Source: Chitinophaga pinensis DSM 2588
GTDB taxonomy: Bacteria; Bacteroidota; Bacteroidia; Chitinophagales; Chitinophagaceae
Assembly (NCBI RefSeq): GCF_000024005.1
Contig: NC_013132.1
Coordinates: forward strand, 5,326,001-5,390,000
Direction: 5' to 3'
Length of the DNA: 64,000 bases
Made by a program: the position numbers and the translations under genes. The notes beneath the pieces were generated by a model. That model saw only the letters and a program-made list of their open reading frames with translations, searched no databases and was not told the origin of the DNA. This document shows, piece after piece, positions 9,503 to 18,227 of this stretch; within the stretch, counting starts at the first letter, position 1; the number at the start of each line of letters is the position of its first letter.

Positions 9503-9952
9503 ATGACAAAGAGAGAAATCACCTATGTATGTATCACCGTACTAATCATGTGTATACCCATGGCGATCATTGCGCATAATGATCAGCGTACACCCCTATC
9601 CTCTGCAATATACGACTGGAATAAAATTAAAGTTGAAGCTACTAAAACGGGAGAAAAACGACAATTTCTGCAAGCGCCCACTCCGACACTGGATGAATTG
9701 GAGCTACATGTAACTACTTTGAATCCTGGAGAGGCGCCACATCCCCCACATCAACATCCCGACGAAGAATTGATTATTGTAAAAGAGGGAATAGTTGAAT
9801 CGACGGTGAACAAGACCACGAAACGCGTCGGCCCGGGCTCGGTTATTTTCCAGGCATCTAATCAACTGCATGGTATCAGGAATGTAGGCGCTACTCAGGC
9901 AGTATACTATGTTATTAAATGGAAGACAGAAAAGACGCCTAGGGGTAAGTAA
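9503..9952 (+). CDS. Membrane-anchored or exported cupin protein
   Basis: A 149-residue protein with an N-terminal hydrophobic segment (residues 8-24) acting as signal or anchor. A single cupin_2 barrel follows: PHPPHQHPDEELIIV supplies the metal-binding His/His/Glu set and GSVIFQASNQLHGIRNVG supplies the second His motif. Small cupins bind metals and small ligands, and the reaction cannot be inferred. It stands alone between the C48 protein and a 550-bp spacer. Confidence 0.85.
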   Translation: MTKREITYVCITVLIMCIPMAIIAHNDQRTPLSSAIYDWNKIKVEATKTGEKRQFLQAPTPTLDELELHVTTLNPGEAPHPPHQHPDEELIIVKEGIVESTVNKTTKRVGPGSVIFQASNQLHGIRNVGATQAVYYVIKWKTEKTPRGK

Positions 9953-10133
9953 GCTGTCGTGTTTACGTTTCACTTCTTTCGGAGACCTCCTTTAACCACT
10001 ATTTGTCTACGCTTAGAAAGACATTTATATTTCCCTTCTATGATACATTCGGCAGGAAACTCTTTTAAACGTGTTTTCTGTTGTCAGGTAGATGCCAGCT
10101 AAACCACGTGTATATACTTTGAAAAGTATTTGT

Positions 10134-10412
10134 TTAACGCTGCCTTATCGTATTTATCCACCCCACGCCAACATTCTCAAATAACCAATCACTCGTTCCC
10201 CGGCGTAGCCTGTCATATGACGCGGGCGTCAGAATATCTATGCACGCTAATATCTCCATCACAATTTTCCTTTCATCTTTGGTCCATTGCTTACATATTA
10301 TACCCGGTATAGATGCTACAGATATGATTAAACGAATACCTGATCCCTTTATTGAGAAATATAAAAGAAGTGTAAAGGATATAATGGCCCCGGTCTCGAA
10401 GAATTGCCCCAA
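10134..10412 (-). CDS. Doubtful small ORF
   Basis: 92 codons starting with TTG. The N-terminus has one hydrophobic stretch and the C-terminal half is soluble and charged (WTKDERKIVMEILACID). Not recognised. It fills an otherwise empty spacer, and its start lies inside the 10370-10427 inverted repeat. It may be a decayed fragment or spurious. Confidence 0.2.
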   Translation of the reverse strand: MGQFFETGAIISFTLLLYFSIKGSGIRLIISVASIPGIICKQWTKDERKIVMEILACIDILTPASYDRLRRGTSDWLFENVGVGWINTIRQR

Positions 10413-10427
10413 TTGTATCCTTTACAC
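10370..10427. repeat. 12-bp perfect inverted repeat, 34-nt spacer
   Basis: GTGTAAAGGATA at 10370-10381 is matched by TATCCTTTACAC at 10416-10427. No T-run follows on either strand, so it is not a standard terminator. It could be an operator pair or the end of a lost small element. Confidence 0.4.
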
Positions 10428-10506
10428 AGTTTATTAATCTTTTTCTTACAAATATTATCAGAATGTACAGCTATCTCAACACAACTGATAATATCCGGCT
10501 TTTCAA

Positions 10507-11493
10507 CTATTTTGACTCCAGCTTATCAAGTCTTTCCGCCATAAGCTTTACCTTTTCTTCCAACTCAAGATTACGCTTGTTTTGTTCGATCAGATGTAGT
10601 GTCATTTCCTCAATTTTCTGCAGGAGAATTTTATTCATTTCTGCCAGCTCGAATCCTTCTTTTGCCACTTCTGAAGCAGATGGCACTTCCGGAAGATGTT
10701 TATGCTGCTGTATGTATGTCTCTACTTGCTGCAGTGACGGCAACTGGTACGTAGAATCAAATACGAAATCCGGCCATGTACTTGCCTGTGTAACCTTAAT
10801 CTTCCTTGCCGCAATAGTTCCTTCTACCGCTAACTTGTTTGTGCCTGTATTTCTTGTTCCGATTCCAAGGTTGCCTCCGAAATAGTTAGTACCGACTCCA
10901 TTAAAATAAGCCGTATTACCAATGGTACTGCCATATGTATTCACTGTATTATCTACCGCTGATTTCACACCAAAAGTGGTTCCTCCTGCTGTAGGCGTGA
11001 AAGAGAGAGGGTTAGGCGAACCATCATAAACAGTCGGTGTCACATTGTGGTTAGCAAAATATTTATACGTTGTGTTACCACGCAGCCAAATGATAATAGT
11101 GGCGGTAGCATTACCAAAAGACCCATCTGCCCATCCTGCTATAAAAGATCCATAAGCAGGTATACGACTATTGGCTTGTCTGATGTCGGCATCGATAAAT
11201 TCAGATCCGGTGCCCCAATTGTTAACGTGATATCTGAACCTGGCGATTAAAGATCCACGCCATGAACTATCCTGATGGATATTGGACCGGCCTATCTCCA
11301 GTTCAGTCGCATGATCAGAGGGAGCTCCGGCATCCCTGAACGTCACGACATAGTACTTGCTGATGTCTCCTTTAACAGAGATAGTCCCCATCGTGTCTTG
11401 TTGTGCGCTTGCGGTGTTTACATTTACAATGCTTAAAATTCCCAGGATAAAAAGCAGGATGCTTCCCGGCTTTAAATTTTTCTTCATATTCAT
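10507..11493 (-). CDS. Secreted tail-fibre/S74-like surface protein
   Basis: 328 residues with a signal peptide (MKKNLKPGSILLF ... ASAQQ). The middle is beta-rich with phage tail-fibre-like phrases (GNTAYFNGVGTNYFGGNLGIGT, NKLAVEGTIAARKIKV). The C-terminus has the Bacteroidota-specific segment WPDFVFDSTYQLPSL, YIQQHKHLPEVPSASEV and a coiled coil (about 285-328). That ending resembles the intramolecular chaperone/trimerisation region of endosialidase-type proteins, though I do not see a clear self-cleavage Ser-Lys pair. It is probably a trimeric exported surface or adhesin protein. Monocistronic. Confidence 0.8.
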   Translation of the reverse strand: MNMKKNLKPGSILLFILGILSIVNVNTASAQQDTMGTISVKGDISKYYVVTFRDAGAPSDHATELEIGRSNIHQDSSWRGSLIARFRYHVNNWGTGSEFIDADIRQANSRIPAYGSFIAGWADGSFGNATATIIIWLRGNTTYKYFANHNVTPTVYDGSPNPLSFTPTAGGTTFGVKSAVDNTVNTYGSTIGNTAYFNGVGTNYFGGNLGIGTRNTGTNKLAVEGTIAARKIKVTQASTWPDFVFDSTYQLPSLQQVETYIQQHKHLPEVPSASEVAKEGFELAEMNKILLQKIEEMTLHLIEQNKRNLELEEKVKLMAERLDKLESK

Positions 11494-11999
11494 TTTTATT
11501 TATAAAAGTTGCGTCTTCTGAGAAGTACACATATAACGAACAATGTCACGCTGGATGGTTATTTAGTCTATTTGTCGGATAAGGCTACAAACCTCCGGTC
11601 CCTTGCTACATCAGGGGATAAATATTTCCAGGTATTTAGAAAACACTTCCAGAACTGTTGCCTTGATTTAAGATTACTTAAGACATGTCTCAATAGAGTC
11701 TTGCAGATCTATTATAAGAAAGTTTATAATAGTCAAACTATTCGCAACTTAAAATGGGCTAAGATCCAATTGAGGATTATGAATATGCTTGAACAATGTA
11801 TAGGGTACGAACCCAATGATAAGTACAGGACAACATCAATTTAAACTCATGGCAAAGGTGATAAATTGATACGACACAATACATAACACATTAGTTGTAT
11901 GAAATAAAATTTTAGCCTTTCCCTATCAACCGCAGAAAGTCAGATAATCGTAACCTTGTAACCCTAGTATTCAAGCTATTTATCCGTTAACTTTGCTTT
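11494..11999. other. Intergenic region, 506 bp
   Basis: A plus-strand frame at 11509-11844 shows no family features and a biased, unlikely composition, so I do not call it. The right end holds the methyltransferase -7 element. No hairpins of note. Confidence 0.45.
11988..11995 (+). promoter_or_regulatory. TAnnTTTG -7 element of the methyltransferase gene
   Basis: TAACTTTG, an exact match to the Bacteroidota -7 consensus, ends only 4 nt before the ATG at 12000. With the usual 5-7 nt to the transcription start, the mRNA would begin at or next to the start codon. No good -33 TTG at normal spacing was found. Confidence 0.5.
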
Positions 12000-12611
12000 A
12001 TGCAAGCGGAACTTCAGCAACTTTACGGAAACATAGACATCTACCTCTTTGATCAACTGCTTAAAGGAACATACGATAAATGTAAAAGTGTACTAGATGC
12101 GGGCTGCGGTGGCGGTCGCAACCTGATCTACTTCTTAAAAAACGGCTATGATGTGTATGGTATTGACCCTAATCCCAATGCCGTGGAGGCAGTCAGGCAA
12201 CTATCAGCAACGCTATCCCATACAAATGCTACAGAAAATTTTGTGGTCGCTTCCGCTGAAAATCTGCCTTTTGAGGATAACACTTTTGACCTGATAATCA
12301 GCAGCGCAGTATTACACTTCGCCCAGGATCCTGCTCATTTCCAGGACATGATCTATTCAATGTGGCGGGTACTGAAACCTGGCGGCTATTTATTTGCCAG
12401 ACTAGCCTCAGACATCGGAATTGAAACGCAGGTACAAGACCTGGGTAATGGTCGCTATCTTTTGCCCGATGGCAGCGAACGCTTTTTGGTGAGTCAACAA
12501 TTACTACTTCAATATACAGAACGCCTCAACGCGCGGCTCCATGAACCTATAAAAACCACCAATGTGCAGAACTTGCGATGCATGACTACCTGGTGTTTGC
12601 AGAAAGTGTAA
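12000..12611 (+). CDS. Class I SAM-dependent methyltransferase
   Basis: 203 residues. Motif I is VLDAGCGGGRN (SAM-binding glycine loop, about residue 32), motif II is the acidic strand end GIDPNP, and LPFEDNTFDLIISSAVLHF with MWRVLKPGGYLFAR marks the Methyltransf_11 fold. The acceptor is unknown. It is single-gene, ends at a bidirectional terminator shared with the convergent propeller lipoprotein, and may be translated from a leaderless message. Confidence 0.9.
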   Translation: MQAELQQLYGNIDIYLFDQLLKGTYDKCKSVLDAGCGGGRNLIYFLKNGYDVYGIDPNPNAVEAVRQLSATLSHTNATENFVVASAENLPFEDNTFDLIISSAVLHFAQDPAHFQDMIYSMWRVLKPGGYLFARLASDIGIETQVQDLGNGRYLLPDGSERFLVSQQLLLQYTERLNARLHEPIKTTNVQNLRCMTTWCLQKV

Positions 12612-12635
12612 AAGACCAGTTCGATCCTATACTTG

Positions 12636-12674
12636 AAAAGAGTTGTAAATAAGGCATTTACAACTCTTTTTTTT
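12636..12674. terminator. Bidirectional terminator
   Basis: A perfect 15-bp stem (12636-12650 with 12656-12670), loop AAGGC, followed by eight T on the plus strand and a matching A-run on the left. It serves both the methyltransferase (+) and the propeller lipoprotein (-). Confidence 0.9.
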
Positions 12675-12698
12675 GTTGTAGGTTTCTCAGTTTTGCTA

Positions 12699-13649
12699 CT
12701 AACGCCACAGAGTGACGCCGCTCGCCGCCTCTGCTATGTTTTCTCCTTTAGCGACCAGCTGAATTACCCGTTTATCTGTATTGTCCTCCACATTATATTT
12801 TTTGAAATCCGCAGGAATTATGGCCATTCTCCACCAACGCCCCCATTGATTCGTAGGCGTATAATCATATCCTATCAGCAAATATTTAGAATCCGGCGAA
12901 AATACCGGCCATACTTCTGTCCAGTTACTCTCGGTAACCTGGGTAAGATTACTGCCATCTATATTCATCATCCATACATGGTTACCACCACGCAGCGCCA
13001 GCTTTGTTCCATCCGGGCTAATGCTAAAATGCCCCCAGCTGTCAAAGTTGAATGTTTTTACGAGTGTCGCATTCGTGAATTCCTTATTGGTGCGGTATAT
13101 ACTATTGCCCTGGCTGAACAAAAACGTATTGTCAGGCATCCAGATCACTCTTCCGTCCAGTTTTTTCCCCTGATATGATACAAGGTTAAAAAGAATTTTC
13201 CCCTGCAGATCAAGTATCATAACACCGTCATCAAAAGTAGGCGGTACCAGAATCAACTTTTTATCGTAAGACAACAAAGGGGAAGTAAGATTTGCATACC
13301 CTGAGAATTTCTTGAATTGTGATACAATGGTGTTGTCTTTTACATTGGTAATCGTATATAATTCTGCGTCATAATCATCCGGATGATCACGCGACTCCAG
13401 TATCCAGGTATTGTCCTGGCTAACATCCCAGCCATTGCGACGGGTACTATAGGTAATAAAGGATGCTTTTATACCTGTTGTCAGGTCAAATTTCAACAGG
13501 CCGTCGGTAGCCCAATCGTAGTAAATTACACCTGCCCCCAGTGTTGTGGTACCTGTTCCCGGATCAGGGGTGTCCTTATCGCCACCGCCCTCTTTAGAGC
13601 AGGCAGCGATGAAGAACACCAGGGGTAACAAGTATAAATGCTTTTTCAT
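12699..13649 (-). CDS. TolB-like beta-propeller lipoprotein
   Basis: 316 residues. A lipoprotein signal (MKKHLYLLPLVFFIAAC) puts it on a membrane facing the periplasm or surface. After a Gly/Thr/Asp-rich linker come TolB/WD40-type blades (FSISPDGTKLALRGGNHVWMM, PVFSPDSKYLLIGYDY). Such proteins generally bind other proteins or report on cell-envelope state. The gene is divergent from the histidine kinase at 13817, with a 167-bp shared upstream region. Confidence 0.85.
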   Translation of the reverse strand: MKKHLYLLPLVFFIAACSKEGGGDKDTPDPGTGTTTLGAGVIYYDWATDGLLKFDLTTGIKASFITYSTRRNGWDVSQDNTWILESRDHPDDYDAELYTITNVKDNTIVSQFKKFSGYANLTSPLLSYDKKLILVPPTFDDGVMILDLQGKILFNLVSYQGKKLDGRVIWMPDNTFLFSQGNSIYRTNKEFTNATLVKTFNFDSWGHFSISPDGTKLALRGGNHVWMMNIDGSNLTQVTESNWTEVWPVFSPDSKYLLIGYDYTPTNQWGRWWRMAIIPADFKKYNVEDNTDKRVIQLVAKGENIAEAASGVTLWR

Positions 13650-13816
13650 GTTAACAAATGATTAATGGGTGAAACAGAATTACGTCCACAAAAATCAGCA
13701 GCGCAGCACTGTAAGACAATACTCCCAAAGGAGTATTTTTGACAGTGGGAAGCGGTATATGATACCCATCATTTGTTTTATACATATTTTTAGCTCGCCG
13801 TTCAAAAATTGCGCTA

Positions 13817-15796
13817 TTGAATCAATCACTAACAAACGCCATCCGGAAAATAGCTTATTGTCTGCTCCCCCTGCTCTTTTACGTACAGGCGGCAGCGCAA
13901 CACGTGGTAGACGACCGGAAATTTCCTGATAGTCTGCAACAAGTACTGAAAACATCGGAAAAGCTGAAAGATAAACTGGACGCCATTTTCCTGCTCTCGG
14001 ATTTTTACAGTACCCGGGACACTACCAAAGCGCTGGATTATGCCCGGCAAGGCATCATGTTAAGCCACCAGGATGAGTATCTCACGGCAATCGCACATTT
14101 TTACCTGGCCGGCGTCTACTTTGAGTTTGACATTAACCATAGTCAGCAGGAATATTTGTATGCAGAAAAATTATTGAGTAAGTTTTCCCAAAGAGAAGCA
14201 TTGATTTTCCGGTCCAAAGCCTGGAGTAACTATGGTGCCCTTGAACAGCGGCTAGACAAGCCACGTGAGTTTCTCGATATCCTGATCAATAAGGTCTTAC
14301 CGCTTGTCCAGCAGGCCGGGGACAGCACGAGAATGGCATTGAGCTACCACAATATCGGACTGGTACTGCTTAATTTGAATGAATATGAGAGGTCCCTGGA
14401 ATATTTCTCACGGGCTATTGCCATCATGGAAACAAGCAGAGAGATGTACGCAGACTTGGCCGATGTATATGTAATGTCTGCCAGGGCTACTATTTTGAGT
14501 AGCAAACCAAAACAGGCTTTACCTTTTCTGAAAAACGCGAGAAAGATCCTGGAGCCGAATCCTGATTCTTATTTCTGGCCACTATATTATTCCGTAGAAG
14601 CCGCCTATTATAGATCTACCAGGTTATATGTGCTGGCACATCAAAGCGTGGAAAAAGGCATGGCATTGGCGGAGGAAATGAATAATGTATTTGACAAACG
14701 GGCATTGTTGTATGAGCAGTTCAGTGTTTACAAAGAGGAGAAAAATTATATAGCAGCTAAAAATAGCTTGTTGCAGGGGCTGGATATGGAAGGTAAACTT
14801 CCGCTTTCCAAAAACAAAAAGCAACTGTTGTTCGATTTAGCGGAAACCGAAAAGTTATCAGGTAATACCGATGCGGCATATAGCTGGCTGACGCAATATG
14901 TAGCGCTGTCGGATTCCATCAATGCACAGCGAACCAAAACAGACATCGCTGTGATGGAAGCCAGGTTCAGAACTGCGGAGAAAGAAAAACAGATCCTGTC
15001 CCTGGAACATGATAAAAAGTACAGACAGTTCCAGGTATTGTTGTTATTAGCCATAGTGGTTGTATTGAGTCTGATTGTCGCTATCTCCGTCATGCGATTA
15101 CAATACCGTAAGAAAATAGCCGACCGACGGGAGACAGGGTATCAGGCCGAATTAAAAAGGATAGAAAAGGAAAAACAATTATCAAACTATACGGCCCTGA
15201 TGGAAGGACAAGAGCAGGAGCGGCGGCGAATGGCGCGGGACCTGCATGATGGATTGGGTTGCCGGTTGTCGGCTATCAAACTCGGTCTGTCACGTATTCC
15301 GGTGGCAAACAGTCCACAGGAATTCCCACTACAACAGGTAATAGACCAACTGGATGCTTCTATCCGGGAATTGCGCTGGATCTCACGTAATATGATGCCG
15401 GAATCTTTACTTACATTGGGATTGCAGGAGGCGCTGAAAGATCTCTGTAGTTCGGTAATGAGTCCACAACTGCGTTTAGTATACAATGCTTACAATATTG
15501 ATCCTGCGTTGCCCCTGTCAACGCAAACTATGATCTACCGGATGATACAGGAAATTATTACCAATGCGGTGAAACATGCGAATGCTACGACTATCCTGTT
15601 GCAATGCAGTCAGGAAGAATATAGTTTTTTCATTACCATAGAAGATAATGGCAGAGGTTTTGATACCAACAGCCATCAATCGGATGGAATTGGGTTAAAG
15701 AATATCCGCAACCGGGTGGATTACTTTCATGGAAATTTACATATTGAATCATCCCCAGAGGGAACTATCATAAATATTGAGTTGCATGTTGCATAA
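13817..15796 (+). CDS. TPR-containing NarX/DegS-type sensor histidine kinase
   Basis: 659 residues. No ATG is available, and TTG at 13817 gives a complete signal peptide (CLLPLLFYVQAAAQ). A periplasmic array of TPRs (about 60-370) is followed by one transmembrane helix (about 412-432), a coiled coil, the HisKA_3 phosphoacceptor (RDLHDGLG, His477) and an HATPase domain with N-box and G-box (DNGRGF, GIGLKNI). It overlaps the response regulator start and is surely its partner kinase. The signal sensed is unknown. Confidence 0.9.
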   Translation: MNQSLTNAIRKIAYCLLPLLFYVQAAAQHVVDDRKFPDSLQQVLKTSEKLKDKLDAIFLLSDFYSTRDTTKALDYARQGIMLSHQDEYLTAIAHFYLAGVYFEFDINHSQQEYLYAEKLLSKFSQREALIFRSKAWSNYGALEQRLDKPREFLDILINKVLPLVQQAGDSTRMALSYHNIGLVLLNLNEYERSLEYFSRAIAIMETSREMYADLADVYVMSARATILSSKPKQALPFLKNARKILEPNPDSYFWPLYYSVEAAYYRSTRLYVLAHQSVEKGMALAEEMNNVFDKRALLYEQFSVYKEEKNYIAAKNSLLQGLDMEGKLPLSKNKKQLLFDLAETEKLSGNTDAAYSWLTQYVALSDSINAQRTKTDIAVMEARFRTAEKEKQILSLEHDKKYRQFQVLLLLAIVVVLSLIVAISVMRLQYRKKIADRRETGYQAELKRIEKEKQLSNYTALMEGQEQERRRMARDLHDGLGCRLSAIKLGLSRIPVANSPQEFPLQQVIDQLDASIRELRWISRNMMPESLLTLGLQEALKDLCSSVMSPQLRLVYNAYNIDPALPLSTQTMIYRMIQEIITNAVKHANATTILLQCSQEEYSFFITIEDNGRGFDTNSHQSDGIGLKNIRNRVDYFHGNLHIESSPEGTIINIELHVA

Positions 15797-16427
15797 TAAT
15801 CATAAAATCAGTATTGCTATTGTAGATGATCATCCTATTGTGATAGAGGGATTCAGATCATTGCTGGAGAGCAGTCCGCTGTATGAGATTGCTGGTTGTT
15901 TTACTACCGGTGCCGGTTGTATGGGTTTTCTGCAACAACACAAAGCAGACATTGTATTGTTGGACATCACCTTGCCGGATGGCAACGGCGTTCATTTTTG
16001 TGCTGTCATCAATGAGTTTTATCCGGACACAATGGTTGTCGCCCTTAGTAACCTGAATGAGCGAAGCATTATTTCGCAGCTATTCAAAAATGGAGCGAAG
16101 GGTTATCTACTTAAAAACATCTCCGCCAAAGAGTTATTAGATGCATTAAATACGGTTTGGGAAGGTAACATTGCGATGAGTCCGGAGGTGAAAGAGATCA
16201 TGCAACAACCTGATCTTAATACTTTACAGACGATACCGGAGCTGACTAAAAGAGAAAAACAGATCCTGCAATTGTTGGCCGAGGGCAGAAAATCAGCCGC
16301 TATTGCGGAAGAGTTGTTTATCAGTCCGCTAACGGTTAAAACACATCGTGCTACCTTGCTGCACAAATTTCAGGTGAGTAATATTGTTACATTGGTTAAC
16401 CGGGCTAAAGAGACTGGTTTGATCTAA
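15786..16427 (+). CDS. LuxR/NarL-family response regulator
   Basis: The frame opens at TTG 15777, but ATG 15786 is preferred; either way it overlaps the kinase gene, indicating translational coupling. The receiver domain has the DDHP acidic pair, phosphoacceptor Asp in VLLDITLPDG and the switch Lys in GYLLKN. The LuxR-type HTH (LTKREKQILQLLAEG ... SPLTVKTHRATLLHKF) is at the C-terminus. It acts as a transcription factor phosphorylated by the upstream kinase. Targets unknown. Confidence 0.92.
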   Translation: MLHNNHKISIAIVDDHPIVIEGFRSLLESSPLYEIAGCFTTGAGCMGFLQQHKADIVLLDITLPDGNGVHFCAVINEFYPDTMVVALSNLNERSIISQLFKNGAKGYLLKNISAKELLDALNTVWEGNIAMSPEVKEIMQQPDLNTLQTIPELTKREKQILQLLAEGRKSAAIAEELFISPLTVKTHRATLLHKFQVSNIVTLVNRAKETGLI

Positions 16428-16534
16428 GGATCAGGTATGATTTATTCTCCATTGTTTGCCCCTCCTCCTACCCTGCTTCAGCCGGAATAAGTAGTAGTTT
16501 AAAAAAAATCCTATGCATTATATGTTAAATAAGT

Positions 16535-16576
16535 TTCAAAAGGAAGGCTGCTATTAGAGCAGATCTTCCTTTTGAA
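16535..16576. terminator. Long two-part hairpin between convergent genes
   Basis: The outer stem TTCAAAAGGAAG (16535-16546) pairs with CTTCCTTTTGAA (16565-16576), and an inner stem CTGCT/AGCAG sits inside it. It lies between the response regulator (+) and the MarR gene (-). It lacks a clear T-run, so terminator function is probable rather than certain. Confidence 0.55.
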
Positions 16577-16613
16577 CACTGCACGGCATTTCTTATTTGT
16601 AGTATGCATGATC

Positions 16614-17063
16614 CTACTTTATTAATCTCACAAGTAAATCATCGAATACTATTTTATCTTTCACCACGTTTTTAAAAAACACATCATCCACCTGTTTAAC
16701 AATCCGATACGCCTCCCTCAATATCTCCACACCTTTATCGGTTATTTTTAATTGTTTCGCACGGCTATCACCGGGGTCTTTCACCCTTTCTACGATTTGT
16801 TTTTTCTCTAATACCGCTAATACTTTAGAAGTCATCATTTTATCGGTATTAGCGTAATCGGCCAACTGCTGCTGGGTAACTGCCCCTTTTTTTTCACTCA
16901 ACCAGTAGAGACCCGCCATTAAGGAGAATTGCGTTAGCGTGAGCTCCATTTTTCCGAGTGCTCTGTTCATACTTAGCTGCCATTGCATTGTCACTTGCCA
17001 AAGCAAGTATCCGCTGTTTTCCTCTGGCTCTATATAAGAGAATACCTGATCTTTTGTAGCCAT
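16614..17063 (-). CDS. MarR-family transcriptional regulator
   Basis: The annotated start is the ATG at 17061-17063 (MATKDQVFSYIEPEENSG); the frame continues upstream but with unlikely residues. About 149 residues with the winged-helix core: TLTQFSLMAGLYWLSEK, QQQLADYANTDKMMTSKVLAVLEKK (recognition helix) and the wing DPGDSRAKQLKITDKG. It is downstream of, and in the same direction as, the VOC-family gene, whose start overlaps a large palindrome that is a good candidate for its operator. Confidence 0.9.
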   Translation of the reverse strand: MATKDQVFSYIEPEENSGYLLWQVTMQWQLSMNRALGKMELTLTQFSLMAGLYWLSEKKGAVTQQQLADYANTDKMMTSKVLAVLEKKQIVERVKDPGDSRAKQLKITDKGVEILREAYRIVKQVDDVFFKNVVKDKIVFDDLLVRLIK

Positions 17064-17174
17064 CTTATTTGTGCATATACAATTTAATGAAATGAACATT
17101 ATCTTAATACACCTGATGTAGCACATTAAGGGAGTGATCACGGCATGTGACCACCACCTAACATTTTGCAGCCA

Positions 17175-17546
17175 TTAATCTTCCTTGGTTTCCTGTAAAG
17201 TTATTGCATAACCATCTGGATCGGATATTACCAGGATTCTTCCAAATGGCGTTGGATGGATATCTTTGAAAATAGAAATTTTCCCTGCATTTTTCTCCAA
17301 AAATGTATCCAGGTTACCTATTCCAAACCATACAGCTACTCCCCAACCGAGCAAATTAGCTTTCGAAAGCTCAATCATTGGTTTTCTGATAGCGAAGGCT
17401 GCGCCGTTCTTTTGCTCAAACACGATGGCATCAGGTGGCGATTTCGGAACAGGCTTAAAATTCAGAATTTCAGTATAAAATTTCCCAGATACTTCAAGAT
17501 CAGACACCTGGAGTGAAATAAAGCTGAGTTGCGTTGGATTTGACAT
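17175..17546 (-). CDS. VOC/glyoxalase-fold protein
   Basis: 123 residues: FISLQVSDLEVSGKFYTEILNF at the N-terminus and a second half FKDIHPTPFGRILVISDPDGYAITLQE, the paired beta-alpha-beta-beta-beta modules of the vicinal oxygen chelate superfamily. Metal ligands cannot all be assigned. Relatives include glyoxalases, bleomycin/fosfomycin resistance proteins and dioxygenases. It pairs with the MarR gene downstream (111 bp gap). Confidence 0.85.
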   Translation of the reverse strand: MSNPTQLSFISLQVSDLEVSGKFYTEILNFKPVPKSPPDAIVFEQKNGAAFAIRKPMIELSKANLLGWGVAVWFGIGNLDTFLEKNAGKISIFKDIHPTPFGRILVISDPDGYAITLQETKED

Positions 17547-17588
17547 AGTTATTAATTTAGTTGTCGCGACTACTAAATTAATAACTAT
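17545..17588. promoter_or_regulatory. 44-bp palindrome covering the VOC gene start, candidate MarR operator
   Basis: A near-perfect palindrome centred on TCGCGA, with 16-bp outer arms (ATAGTTATTAATTTAG with CTAAATTAATAACTAT) and one mismatched pair near the centre. It begins within the VOC start codon (17544-17546), so a bound regulator would cover the start of the transcript. The adjacent MarR gene makes autoregulation or local regulation the simplest reading. Confidence 0.65.
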
Positions 17589-17761
17589 TTTTACAACAAC
17601 AAATTTTTTATGTCTTGATGGGGTTAATTGATTGGCCTTTTTTGGGTATCAACTTAAGGTAGCAGACATAGATTTATCAAAGGAGAATTGTTTGTCAGAC
17701 CAATTCTGTTGATGGATCAGGCGCGACAACTCTCTTAGATCATTTGTGCCAATCATTTCAC

Positions 17762-18142
17762 TCACTTTAAAGTTTCAAGATTAATATATGCAGCTAATTT
17801 GAATGGATTTTTACCTGCATGATCAATCGCTACTAAATTTACCTTATAGTCATGCGTCCTGTCAGAAAATAACAGTGGTTCATTGTATTTTATATAATCA
17901 TCCTGGACTACAGACTCCTGACAATGATCCGTGGGGTCATCACTTTGGGTTTTACCTATTTTCACACGGATTCCTGAGTTCCTATTCAGATCTATTAATG
18001 TTATCCGAAACTGATCGAATTGCAAATAATAACCTTCTTTAAACCAAAGTGTTTCGCTAACTGAACCCTTGGTGGCTGAGGAAGGAAGAGATTGAATAAT
18101 CGTGGCATTGGCTGTACTATTGAATTTTTCAATCTCTAAATT
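17762..18142 (-). pseudogene. Start-less coding remnant, unknown family
   Basis: An open frame of 126 codons with clear protein character (NATIIQSLPSS, SETLWFKEGYYLQFDQFRI, IRVKIGKTQSDDPTDHC, DYKVNLVAIDHAGKNPFKL) preceded by an in-frame stop at 18143-18145 and containing no ATG; a TTG at 18023-18025 would give only 87 residues. The predicted fold is beta-rich. The 5' end is lost or the start is unconventional. I do not recognise the family. Confidence 0.55.
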
Positions 18143-18164
18143 TCAAGCCTAAACAATAACGAGC

Positions 18165-18184
18165 AATACCAACTAGTTGGTATT
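18165..18184. promoter_or_regulatory. 20-bp perfect palindrome, TetR-type operator (copy 1)
   Basis: AATACCAACTAGTTGGTATT, a perfect palindrome of the form recognised by TetR-family repressors. A near copy is at 32368-32387. Neither copy stands before an intact gene here: this one lies between the start-less remnant and the 3' end of the HxlR gene. Confidence 0.6.
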
Positions 18185-18227
18185 TTTACACTTTGTAAAT
18201 CGAATAGCTTTTCTTCCAAGAGACTAT

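Larger units (their letters stand above)
9953..10506. other. Intergenic region, 554 bp, with an inverted repeat
   Basis: No convincing gene. A TTG-started minus-strand frame of 92 codons at 10134-10412 has some natural composition but no recognised family. A perfect 12-bp inverted repeat (10370-10381 with 10416-10427) lies at its 5' end. Confidence 0.4.

Noticed and set aside
11509..11844. Plus-strand frame of 111 codons in the spacer before the methyltransferase
   Set aside because: No family features, no natural hydrophobic or charge pattern, no promoter or ribosome-binding signal; a frame this long is expected by chance in AT-rich DNA.
13669..13929. Plus-strand frame across the divergent promoter and start of the kinase at 13817
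   Set aside because: It overlaps the kinase signal peptide in another frame and has no protein character.
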